A DNA stretch of 56,129 nt from an uncultured Acidimicrobiaceae bacterium. GTDB taxonomy: Bacteria; Actinomycetota; Acidimicrobiia; Spongiisociales; UBA5794. Shown here piece by piece: positions 1-7,719 of the stretch. The DNA is taken from NCBI GenBank assembly GCA_947258985.1, contig CAMYKI010000029.1, positions 1 to 56,129 of the forward strand. Reading direction: 5' to 3'. Within the stretch, counting starts at the first letter, position 1; every line of letters starts with the position of its first letter. Under the pieces are notes generated by a model. It searched no databases. It worked only from the letters and a program-made list of their open reading frames with translations, and was not told the DNA's origin. A program made the position numbers and the translations under genes.

Positions 1-306
1 AGAACCAGCCGTATCAACAAACGAACCAGAAGCACCAGGCAAATCCAACGCCCTCACCAAAAACGTCGCCATCTGCTCCCGAGTCACCACATCCTTCGGA
101 CAAAACAGGTCATTCGTAGGCGGATTACAACCCCTCGTAATCCCCTCATCAGCAATCGCCTCAATCGCACCCTCGTGAATTGAGTCGTTGTCGTCTACGA
201 ATGTGCCCCCGGGGTCAAGGGCGAAACCACCTATCGGCGTGACCGCAAGCAGCCCCAGGGCGAGTAGCGCCACAAGAATTGACCGAACCGAACGACGAGT
301 CTTCAC
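1..306 (-). CDS. SLH-domain surface protein, 5' part (runs off the left edge)
   Basis: Translation from the GTG at 306 gives a basic N-terminus (VKTRRSVRSI), a hydrophobic signal-peptide core (LVALLALGLLAV) and then an S-layer-homology-like repeat with the typical strings FVDDNDSIHEGAIEAIA, ITRGCNPPTNDLFCP and VTREQMATFLVRALDLP. Such repeats usually anchor exported proteins to cell-wall polymers. The remainder of the protein lies outside the window, so the function cannot be named. From about position 178 to the edge almost every codon ends in G or T, whereas the signal-peptide part uses normal C/G-ending codons; this is treated as a separate finding. The start is supported by the signal peptide directly after it; the Shine-Dalgarno is weak. 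Confidence 0.8.
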   Translation of the reverse strand, partial: MKTRRSVRSILVALLALGLLAVTPIGGFALDPGGTFVDDNDSIHEGAIEAIADEGITRGCNPPTNDLFCPKDVVTREQMATFLVRALDLPGASGSFVDTAGS

Positions 307-423
307 GAATTAACCATCCCGGCCGAAGGCGTTTCCAGAAACCGAGATTAGCGACGTCCCGCAGTTTCCCCCGGCGTTGTCGCCGCGCTCAACAATCGCC
401 GGTTCCGGCCGACGGGGACCTAG

Positions 424-1173
424 ATGAGCGGTATTAGCGAGATCCAAGCGCGCATCCATGCGATTCAGCATCGTGCCCAACCGCCCGCACTCCCGGGCCG
501 GTTCCAGACGGTTTTGAACGCCCAGTTTGCCGAGGTGCCCAAGGCATCTTCGCCCGGGGATGTTTCGTCGGCGGAGGCGTTGGATCCGGGCCAGTTCGTC
601 GTCACCCCTCAGGGTCAGGCGAGCACAATCGGGGGTCTCGATATGTCTGCGGCCCAGGGAATGACTCTCGGCATGATGCTCGGGATCACAGGCACTCCAA
701 CGATCGCCCCTCGTTCAGCGACGGTAGTCCGGTCGGCCGACCTGACCGAATATCTGCAGATCAACGGAATCGAGTACCGCAACGGGCATCTCGGCAGCGC
801 CGATCTCGTTGAGGTATCCGGCGGCTGGACGGGCAGCGCACGGTTGCTGCCGCCTGCTGCCGCAGCGTGGGAGGAGATGAGAGCTGCAGCCGCCACCGAC
901 GGCATCGACTTGCGGGCCATCGACTCCTACCGGTCCTGGGATGTCCAGGAAGGTGCGTACCACGCCCACCTGCGTGGCGAGAAGACAGCCAACGTGCTCC
1001 CGCCTGGTCAGAGCGAGCACGGCAACGGCTTGGCGGTCGATGTGACCAACGGACATCTCGTCGGGGTCGGCGATCGGGAATACACCTGGCTGCGCACCAA
1101 CGGAGCACAATACGGCTGGTATCCGATCTCGAACGAGTCGTGGCACTGGGAATTCAGGGGTGTCCTGAGCTAG
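424..1173 (+). CDS. M15-family D-Ala-D-Ala carboxypeptidase-like protein, possibly flagellum-associated
   Basis: The C-terminal half (about residues 115-249) has VanY/M15 peptidase features: YRSWDVQ, then SEHGNGLAVDV (zinc-binding His and Asp) and ESWHWEF (last His ligand). The family cleaves D-Ala-D-Ala or related peptidoglycan stems. There is no obvious signal peptide. The N-terminus instead begins MSGISEIQARIHAIQHR, followed by a low-complexity linker. From memory, this kind of start is seen in cell-wall hydrolases of actinobacterial flagellar loci, and late flagellar genes lie further along in this window; a flagellar link is inference. It converges with the LysR remnant, overlapping its stop by 4 bases. 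Confidence 0.75.
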   Translation: MSGISEIQARIHAIQHRAQPPALPGRFQTVLNAQFAEVPKASSPGDVSSAEALDPGQFVVTPQGQASTIGGLDMSAAQGMTLGMMLGITGTPTIAPRSATVVRSADLTEYLQINGIEYRNGHLGSADLVEVSGGWTGSARLLPPAAAAWEEMRAAAATDGIDLRAIDSYRSWDVQEGAYHAHLRGEKTANVLPPGQSEHGNGLAVDVTNGHLVGVGDREYTWLRTNGAQYGWYPISNESWHWEFRGVLS

Positions 1174-1697
1174 GAGACTCCTGCCGGAGTCGGGCTCTCC
1201 ACGGCTGTCAGAGCTTCGTGGATGGCGACCACAATGGAGAAGACTTCCTCGTCCATCGATCGCTCCTTCGTTGCGAGCAACACCGTCTCCATCGTCGTTG
1301 CAGGCTGAATGGGTCGTACCGGCAGAGCAGTCCCCGTTGCCATCGAGCGGGGTAACACCATCGCACCACCGGTAATCGATGCGATGCGGAAACCGCTGGC
1401 GACGTCACCCACGGTGTGTGCCAGCACCGGGGACCCCGTCTGAGAAGCAAGCAGTCGACGCACACCTTCCTCGAACTCGGGATATGGTCCGGCGACGATC
1501 AGACGGCCGGCCAGGTCGGCGATAGGCGCTTCGCTGCCCGGAGAAGGCAAAGCTCCCACAATCACCAATTCCTCGGCGCCTAATGGGAGTGCCTCTACCC
1601 CCGCAAAGCTCGCCTCGACGTCACCGGGCCACCGAACCGCCAGACCAAGATCTATTGTTTTGTCGGCGACCAGGGCCGAAAGCTCGGACGCCGCCAC
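1170..1697 (-). pseudogene. LysR-type regulator remnant (effector-binding domain only)
   Basis: About 175 residues resemble the substrate-binding half of LysR regulators: strand-rich segments DLGLAVRWPGD, LPLGAEELVIVGALP and VLAHTVGDVASGFRIASITGG. A functional LysR protein is about 300 residues with an N-terminal winged helix. Here a TAA stop lies a few codons upstream in the same frame, and I see no HTH in the 200 bases before it. The open part has no convincing start; GTG at 1697 is only the first candidate. I read it as a decayed regulator. A stand-alone periplasmic-binding-like domain is possible but has no export signal. Confidence 0.5.
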
Positions 1698-1909
1698 CGT
1701 GCGCCTCAGTGAGGGTTAGAGATGTCGGTTTCCGTCACACTGTCGGATCCCGACGGATCGCCCGGCTGGTCTCCCCCAGCATTTCAATGCCAGCACCGGC
1801 TCACAAACACACACACAAACCACAAACCCCGAACCACCCACGAGCCTCCACAGCATCTGTTTGGGGGGCTCCTAACATCACACATATCCTGTGACATCTA
1901 GGAGAATCG

Positions 1910-3130
1910 ATGAGTCCGCTCAGTACTGCCGATATCAGGGCGCAGTTTCCCGCGTTGCGGCGCGAGGAGAACGGCACAACCGTCGCCTGGTTCGATGGAC
2001 CCGGCGGAAGCCAGGTTCCGTATTCGGTGATTGATGCCATCGGCTCGTTTCTGACGCGAGGTGGCTCGAACCACGGCGGAGCTTTTGCAGCCAGCCGCGA
2101 TTCTGAAGCGGCCCACGAAACGGCGCGGGACGCGGTCGGCGACCTCTTCGGCGCCCGCCCGGACGACTACATCTCTTTCGGGATGAACATGACCAGCCTC
2201 AACCTCGCCCTGAGTCGGGCCCTGGCGGCGACCTGGGGGCCCGGGGACGAGATCGTCGTCACCAGGCTCGACCACGATGCCAACGTAGCCCCATGGCTTC
2301 GCGCCGCCGCCGACCGCGGGGCAACGGTCAAATGGGTGCCCTTCGATACCGATACGTACCGACTTGATCTCGAACGCCTCGCAGAGGTCGTGGGACCCCG
2401 AACCAAGCTGGTGGCGATCACGCACGCCTCCAACGCCATCGGGACCATCGTCGATATCACCGAGGCGACGCGTATCGCCCACGACGCCGGCGCCCTGATC
2501 GTCGTCGATGCGGTCCATTACGCCCCACACGGCCTCATCGACATCGCCGGGACCGATTGCGATTTCCTCCTGGCATCGGCCTACAAGTTCTTCGGTCCCC
2601 ACATTGGGGCCATGGCAGGGCGAGCGTCTCTCCTCGAAGAGCTCGACGCCTACAAGGTGCGGCCTTCCCCGGCGACGGGACCCGGCAAGTGGGAGACCGG
2701 AACCCAGAGCTTTGAAGCGCTTGCCGGGGTCACCGCTGCTGTTGACCACATAGCCGGACTTGCTCCCGGCGAGCCGACAAGGCGTGACCAGATCGCCGCC
2801 GCAAACGCTGAGATACAAGACCACGCCATCCACCTCGGAGAACGCTTCCTCGACGGGCTTCCCAAGTCGGCCACGGTCTTCGGTATCACCGACGATCTCA
2901 CCAAGCGCACACCCACCTATGCCATCGAGCTGGACGGCATATCGGCGCGGCGACTGGCCACCGAGTTGGGCGACAGGGGCATCTACGTCACCGACGGTCA
3001 CTACTACGCGGTCGAGGTGATGAAGGCCCTACGCCGCACCGACGGGGGTCTGGTCCGAATCGGCTTTCTTCACTACACGACCGAGGACGAGGTCGATCGG
3101 CTGCTCACCGCGCTCCATGACCTCGCCTGA
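1910..3130 (+). CDS. cysteine desulfurase-like class V aminotransferase
   Basis: This is a 406-residue PLP fold-type I protein of the cysteine-desulfurase-like (VC1184-type) subgroup. Visible features are the N-terminal substrate region WFDGPGGSQVP, the cofactor strand VVDAVHYAPHG (Asp contacting the PLP ring) and ASAYKFFGPHIG with the Schiff-base Lys. The length fits the family. True SufS/IscS enzymes take sulfur from cysteine for Fe-S clusters, but members of this subgroup are mostly uncharacterised, so the substrate is unknown. A clear AGGAG lies just before ATG 1910. The deaminase gene that follows overlaps its end by 14 bases, so the two are probably translated together. Confidence 0.85.
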   Translation: MSPLSTADIRAQFPALRREENGTTVAWFDGPGGSQVPYSVIDAIGSFLTRGGSNHGGAFAASRDSEAAHETARDAVGDLFGARPDDYISFGMNMTSLNLALSRALAATWGPGDEIVVTRLDHDANVAPWLRAAADRGATVKWVPFDTDTYRLDLERLAEVVGPRTKLVAITHASNAIGTIVDITEATRIAHDAGALIVVDAVHYAPHGLIDIAGTDCDFLLASAYKFFGPHIGAMAGRASLLEELDAYKVRPSPATGPGKWETGTQSFEALAGVTAAVDHIAGLAPGEPTRRDQIAAANAEIQDHAIHLGERFLDGLPKSATVFGITDDLTKRTPTYAIELDGISARRLATELGDRGIYVTDGHYYAVEVMKALRRTDGGLVRIGFLHYTTEDEVDRLLTALHDLA

Positions 3131-4133
3131 CGGTTTCGCCTCGCTACCCAAGGTCGAGTTGCATCTCCACCTCGAGGGCGCCGTCCCCCTCGATACGCTC
3201 TGGCAACTCATCGAGTCGTGCGGAGGTGATGCCGCCGTCCCCGACAAACAAGCTCTCATCTCTCGGCTGCAGTACTCGACCTTCCCAGAGTTCATCGACA
3301 CCTGGTGGTGGATGACCGGCTTCGTTCGGAACGCCGAGGACTTCACCATGATGGCTGAGGCGGTCGCAGCCGACCTAGCCCAACAGAACGTCGTCTATGC
3401 CGAGGCCTCCTTCTCACCAACAGACTTCGAGCGCCACGGATTGACTCCCCAAGAAATCGCAATCGCCATCCGGAGCGGGCTCGACAGAGTCCCCGCCATC
3501 CAGGTCGTCCTCAACTGCGACCTGGTTAGGGACACGGGCGTCGAACGTGCCCGCCGCACGCTGGCCGCAGTCACTGAAGTGGCCGACGAGGCAGGCATTA
3601 GGGGAATAACCATTGGTGGCTCCGAACAGAGGTATCCGGCCGAGCTGTTCGGGAGCGTCTACCGGCAAGCGCGCACAGTGGGCTTCCGACTGACGGCACA
3701 CGCCGGCGAAGCCGCGGGGCCGAGCAGCGTCGCTGCCGCATTGGACGTACTCGGGGTAGAGCGAATCGGTCACGGCGTGCGTGTCGTCGAGGACGAATCC
3801 CTTCTCGAGAGGGTGGTCGAAGACCAGATACCGCTCGAGGTTTGCCCGACGTCGAATCTCCGTACAGGCGTCGTGGAGTCCTGGGCCGAGCATCCGGTGG
3901 AAATCCTTCTCGCCCGCGGAGCCAGAGTCACGGTCAGCTCCGATGACCCGACCTTCTTCCACACAAGTGTCGCTGCCGAGCTACGCGAAGTGGCTGCCAG
4001 GTTTGGCGCCGATCCGGTCGAGCTGACCCGGGTGGCTGTGGGCGCATCGTGGATGACCGGCACTGAGAAGGTGGGCGTGCTGGCCCAGATCGCCGGCTGG
4101 GAATCGTTCCGCAGCTCTCCCGAAGACCGATAA
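3117..4133 (+). CDS. adenosine/adenine deaminase-family metal-dependent hydrolase
   Basis: 338 residues with all adenosine-deaminase family signatures: ELHLHLEGAV (metal HxH), LTAHAGEAAG (metal His and catalytic Glu), RIGHGVRV (catalytic His), EVCPTSNLRTG and VSSDDPTFF (metal Asp). The family deaminates adenosine, adenine or 6-aminodeoxyfutalosine; the sequence alone does not tell me which. The start overlaps the preceding aminotransferase-like gene by 14 bases, implying one transcript. The next gene converges from the other strand with an 8-base gap. Confidence 0.85.
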   Translation: MTSPDGFASLPKVELHLHLEGAVPLDTLWQLIESCGGDAAVPDKQALISRLQYSTFPEFIDTWWWMTGFVRNAEDFTMMAEAVAADLAQQNVVYAEASFSPTDFERHGLTPQEIAIAIRSGLDRVPAIQVVLNCDLVRDTGVERARRTLAAVTEVADEAGIRGITIGGSEQRYPAELFGSVYRQARTVGFRLTAHAGEAAGPSSVAAALDVLGVERIGHGVRVVEDESLLERVVEDQIPLEVCPTSNLRTGVVESWAEHPVEILLARGARVTVSSDDPTFFHTSVAAELREVAARFGADPVELTRVAVGASWMTGTEKVGVLAQIAGWESFRSSPEDR

Positions 4134-4140
4134 TCGCTGC

Positions 4141-4908
4141 TCAGGCGTCGCGATGCCCTCTCCCCCGCTCGTTGCCTGCAGCGATTACGGCTTCGTATTC
4201 GGCAGCGTCCATGTGGGATGGCGTGTAGGGGACGCCTCTCTTGTCCAATTGCCTAGAGAATGCCCTCAGGTGATTGAGTGACGCACGCTCCAGATTGCCG
4301 AGAACCCGCCCGATCTGCGGATCGGAGCTCAACCCGGATGCCAATCTGAGGTCCCTTATGTCGAGGTCTTCGATCACCGCCCCGACCATTAGCCCCTCCT
4401 CGGGCGACGTCGCCCCGCGCCCCACAAGATCGTCGTAGAGATTCTGGAGGGCCGGGTCGGTGAAAACACCCCGACCGTTGTCCCTTATCGGGTCGGCGAT
4501 GCTGGACGCATCCAACAGTCCGAGGACCGCATCCATATGCTTCTGCTCAGAGGCCGCGATGTTTTCGAAGATCGACAGGCCCCACAACTTCTGCATCTCG
4601 AGGTAGACGTCGCGCGCCAGCTTCTCCTCCTCCCGCAATAGGAGAAGGGCGGCAGTCACATCTTGTTCCACTCCTGCAACCGACGTCGCTGAACCGGACC
4701 TGTTCCGCCCGGCGCGATCATCGCGGTCGGTGGACTCCGCAACGTCGGAGATTGTCGGCGTCTCCGCCGCAGAGTCGGCGAACCCCGCTGCCGCCTGTGA
4801 CGTAACCACAGCTCCGTCGCTAGCCGAATCACATGCGGCAACAGGAATCGCCAATGCAGCAAACACAAGGCCGGTCTTCCACCAACTCAATCTCTTCATC
4901 AACCGCAA
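4141..4908 (-). CDS. DUF2202 ferritin-like lipoprotein
   Basis: After a lipoprotein signal (MKRLSWWKTGLVFAALAI, lipobox PVAAC) and a low-complexity linker comes a DUF2202 domain: LLREEEKLARDVYLEM, IFENIAASEQKHMDAVLGLL and later EDLDIRDL. The spaced Glu and His residues recall ferritin-like four-helix proteins, but no metal-dependent activity is established. The frame is open to 4938. I prefer the TTG at 4908 because AGGAGA lies six bases before it; the ATG at 4899 would give the same signal peptide. It is divergent from the EamA gene, with about 190 bases between them. Confidence 0.75.
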   Translation of the reverse strand: MRLMKRLSWWKTGLVFAALAIPVAACDSASDGAVVTSQAAAGFADSAAETPTISDVAESTDRDDRAGRNRSGSATSVAGVEQDVTAALLLLREEEKLARDVYLEMQKLWGLSIFENIAASEQKHMDAVLGLLDASSIADPIRDNGRGVFTDPALQNLYDDLVGRGATSPEEGLMVGAVIEDLDIRDLRLASGLSSDPQIGRVLGNLERASLNHLRAFSRQLDKRGVPYTPSHMDAAEYEAVIAAGNERGRGHRDA

Positions 4909-5097
4909 AGCCTGTCTCCTGAACCGGGTCGCCATCACACCATTGACGTGTGAAAGCTCAGGGGTCGATCACGTGAAACTTCTGTGAAGCCGGTTCTGCG
5001 ACACACCACGGCACGACCTCATTGCCGAGGTGACCCAGCGGTCGAAGGCATCCATGCCGACAATCGTCGCCCCGAATCGAACGCCTAGGGTGCCAAA

Positions 5098-5982
5098 ATG
5101 CGAACACGGATCATCGCGGTTCTCGGCGCGGCTTCTTTCGGTTGGGGGCTTGCCGGCGTGGGGGTGCGCGCCGTCTACCAGGAGGGAGCAACAACCTTCA
5201 CAGTGGTCGTGGTCCGCACGGTGGTGGCAACGCTGGCGGTCGTGCTATTCGGGCTGGTGACACGAAGGGTCCCCAATAGGACGGAATGGCTTCACGGTTC
5301 GCTGATCGGGATCCTTCGCATCGGCCTGGCGCCGATCCTGTTCATATCGTCTTTGAATTACATCTCGGCAGGGGTCGAGGGACTTGTGATCACGCTGATT
5401 CCGGTCACGACGTCCGCGCTGGGCGCCGTGTTTCTCAGAGAGAACCTGGCCAAGTTGCAGATGTTTGGCCTTGGGCTGGGAGTTCTCGGCACCACGCTGC
5501 TCATCCTGTCGGGCGACAGCGGCATCGCCGACGGCTCGGGCAACAGCGTCATCGGTGGCAGCCTTGCGCTCGGAGGCGTGCTGTTCGGATCGATCAGTGG
5601 CATCCTCAGCCGCCGCTTTGCACCACTCCACGACACGGCAACCCTCTCTATCCCCATGTTCGTGTCCGGGGGGCTTGTGGCTCTGCTGGGAGGCCTGGTA
5701 GCCAACGACATCGCCATCGCCGAGCTCAACACCCGCTCCTGGCAATTGCTGATCCTCTTGGGACTGGGCAGCACCCTCCTTCCGTTCGTAGCCACGCTCT
5801 ACGCTTCACGCCATACAACCGCCGCCAGGGTTGCCCTGACCGGCTACGTCGCCCCGCTTGTGGGGGTCACCGCAGGAGCTCTCCTGCTCGACGAGGTGAT
5901 TACCCCGGCCATCGCAGTGGGTGGCCTGCTCACGCTCACCGGCGTAATCATGGTCGGTCGCAAAACCACCGCACCCCGTTAG
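5098..5982 (+). CDS. EamA/DMT-family transporter
   Basis: 294 residues, almost wholly hydrophobic, with about ten predicted membrane segments in two homologous halves (first half ending about residue 140, second starting near SVIGGSLALGGVLFG). It carries the EamA-type opening GAASFGWGLAGVGVRAVYQEG. These proteins export or import small metabolites such as amino acids; no substrate can be inferred. The next gene starts 11 bases downstream on the same strand. Confidence 0.85.
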   Translation: MRTRIIAVLGAASFGWGLAGVGVRAVYQEGATTFTVVVVRTVVATLAVVLFGLVTRRVPNRTEWLHGSLIGILRIGLAPILFISSLNYISAGVEGLVITLIPVTTSALGAVFLRENLAKLQMFGLGLGVLGTTLLILSGDSGIADGSGNSVIGGSLALGGVLFGSISGILSRRFAPLHDTATLSIPMFVSGGLVALLGGLVANDIAIAELNTRSWQLLILLGLGSTLLPFVATLYASRHTTAARVALTGYVAPLVGVTAGALLLDEVITPAIAVGGLLTLTGVIMVGRKTTAPR

Positions 5983-5993
5983 CCTTCCGGCCC

Positions 5994-7325
5994 ATGAAGC
6001 GGATCCGGACTCACCAATGGGCCGTCGTCGCCGTCGCTGTCGGATTGCTCGGCGCCTGCAATGCCGGCACCGCTGAGGTCGACAGCACAGAACTGCCTCC
6101 GGCGGTCACTTCGTTGCCACCTGTGACCACCACATCCACGACTTCCAGCACAACCAGCACAACCACCACGACTACCACGACTCTTCCGCCGACTTTCGAC
6201 CTCTCCGGTTTCGTGAGCGACGTATCCGGAAGCGGCCTCGCGGATGCAACCGTTGTCGTGGGCAACCGATCCGAGGTCACCTCCGCCGACGGATCGTTCA
6301 ACTTTGTGGCGATCGAGCCGGGAGCTATCGCCGTGTCGAGGCCGGGTTGGTTGCCGGTGACGGTCGAGTGGGCCGGGAATGCCGACCAGTTGGACATCAC
6401 GATGGAGCCGCGGGTCATTCGAGGGCTGCGGGCAACCGGTGACGTTGCCTCTAGCCCGGAGCTGTTCGCAAAACTGCTGGATCAGGCCGAGAACAGCGCA
6501 ATCAACGCACTCGTGTTCGACACCAAGGACGAGACGAGCAAGGTCCTCTACGAGTCTGAGTCCGAGTTTGCAGCGGAAATCGGTTCGGTTGAGCCCCGAT
6601 ACGATCCGATCGAGTTGATCGCGATGGCAAAGGACCGGGGGCTCTACACGATTACCCGGATTGTCACGTTCGAAGACAAGATGTGGGTCCGGGAACGGCC
6701 CGACCACAAACTGGCCGGCAGGTGGATCGATCCGACCCTCGAGGATGCTTGGGAATACCCCCTACAACTCGCGGTCGAAGCATGTGAGATCGGGTTCGAC
6801 GAGATTCAGTTCGACTACGTCCGCTTTCCCGCCGGACAAACCGCAGTAGTCGCTCAGCAGCGCAAGCCAATGACGGAGGAAGAACGTGTGGCGACCATCG
6901 CCGCCTTCTTGAGCGAAGCCAGGTCTCGCCTCCATCCGCTCGGCTGCGCCCTCTCTGCCGACATATTCGCCATCGTTCTCTCCTCTCCGGGCGACGAGGG
7001 AATCGGGCACCGACCCGAGGAAGTTTCCGCGAGCGTCGACGCCGTCAGCCCGATGATTTACCCGAGCCACTATTCGGATGGATGGCTCGGTTTCCCGGAT
7101 CCCAACGAGCACCCAGGACCGGTGGTTGGCGATGCCCTGGACAACGGGATGCCGCGTTTGGCCCCCGGAGCGCTGATGAGGCCGTGGCTACAGGCGTTCT
7201 ACTACAACACTGCCCAGGTCCAAACAGAGATCGAAGAAGCTGAGGCACGTGGTGTCGGCTGGATCCTGTGGAACGCCAGCGGCAACTATGCCGACTCGTG
7301 GTTACCGGAACAGGAAGCGGAATAA
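5994..7325 (+). CDS. putative glycoside hydrolase lipoprotein (DUF4015) with carboxypeptidase-like Ig domain
   Basis: A 443-residue lipoprotein: signal peptide MKRIRTHQWAVVAVAVGLLGAC with lipobox, then a Ser/Thr-rich spacer (TTTSTTSSTTSTTTTTTTT). A carboxypeptidase-regulatory-like beta domain follows (FDLSGFVSDVSGSGLADATV, ADGSFNFVAIEPG), then a TIM-barrel region of the DUF4015 putative glycoside-hydrolase type: NALVFDTKDE, FDEIQFDYVRFPAG, DIFAIV, SPMIYPSHY and GWILWNASGNY. The Asp/Glu residues at strand ends fit a glycosidase, but the substrate is unknown. The frame is open to 5286; the signal peptide fixes the start at ATG 5994. The stop overlaps the next start in TAATG. Confidence 0.8.
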   Translation: MKRIRTHQWAVVAVAVGLLGACNAGTAEVDSTELPPAVTSLPPVTTTSTTSSTTSTTTTTTTTLPPTFDLSGFVSDVSGSGLADATVVVGNRSEVTSADGSFNFVAIEPGAIAVSRPGWLPVTVEWAGNADQLDITMEPRVIRGLRATGDVASSPELFAKLLDQAENSAINALVFDTKDETSKVLYESESEFAAEIGSVEPRYDPIELIAMAKDRGLYTITRIVTFEDKMWVRERPDHKLAGRWIDPTLEDAWEYPLQLAVEACEIGFDEIQFDYVRFPAGQTAVVAQQRKPMTEEERVATIAAFLSEARSRLHPLGCALSADIFAIVLSSPGDEGIGHRPEEVSASVDAVSPMIYPSHYSDGWLGFPDPNEHPGPVVGDALDNGMPRLAPGALMRPWLQAFYYNTAQVQTEIEEAEARGVGWILWNASGNYADSWLPEQEAE

Positions 7326-7711
7326 TGAGCCCGCAACTCGATGCAATCGGGTTTGTCGTATCCGACATGGCAGCCACACTCGCCTTCTACCGACTGCTCG
7401 GCCTCGACCTGCCCGAGGGCACCGACGAAGGCCATGTCGAGGCAACCCTCCCCTCAGGTATTCGCCTCATGTGGGACACAATCGAAGTCGTCACCAGCTT
7501 CAGCAAATGGGAGCTTCCGGCGGGCGGTCACCGTATGTCGCTGGCCCTCCTGTGTGAAACGCCCGACGAGGTGGATGCGACATTCAGAGAAGTCTTGGCT
7601 GCCGGCTACCAAGGCCACGTCGAACCGTTCGACGCTCTCTGGGGTCAGCGCTACGCCACGGTGCTTGATCCAGACGGGAACCCGGTCGACTTGTTTGCCC
7701 CGCTCGCCTGA
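7325..7711 (+). CDS. VOC (glyoxalase/bleomycin-resistance fold) protein
   Basis: 128 residues with two beta-alpha-beta-beta-beta halves typical of VOC proteins: LDAIGFVVSDMAATLAFYRLLGLD at the start and the ending YATVLDPDGNPVDLFAPL. Members bind a metal and act as glyoxalases, dioxygenases or drug-binding proteins; nothing here specifies which. Its ATG overlaps the stop of the glycoside-hydrolase gene by one base, so it is translationally coupled. Confidence 0.8.
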   Translation: MSPQLDAIGFVVSDMAATLAFYRLLGLDLPEGTDEGHVEATLPSGIRLMWDTIEVVTSFSKWELPAGGHRMSLALLCETPDEVDATFREVLAAGYQGHVEPFDALWGQRYATVLDPDGNPVDLFAPLA

Positions 7712-7719
7712 GAAAGTGG

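Noticed and set aside
1898..3001. 367-codon ORF antisense to the cysteine-desulfurase-like gene
   Set aside because: Shadow of a well-supported PLP enzyme; composition is repetitive Gly/Arg/Asp.
5286..5993. Long upstream extension (236 codons) of the glycoside-hydrolase frame
   Set aside because: It overlaps the EamA gene in another frame and lacks similarity; the signal peptide begins at 5994.
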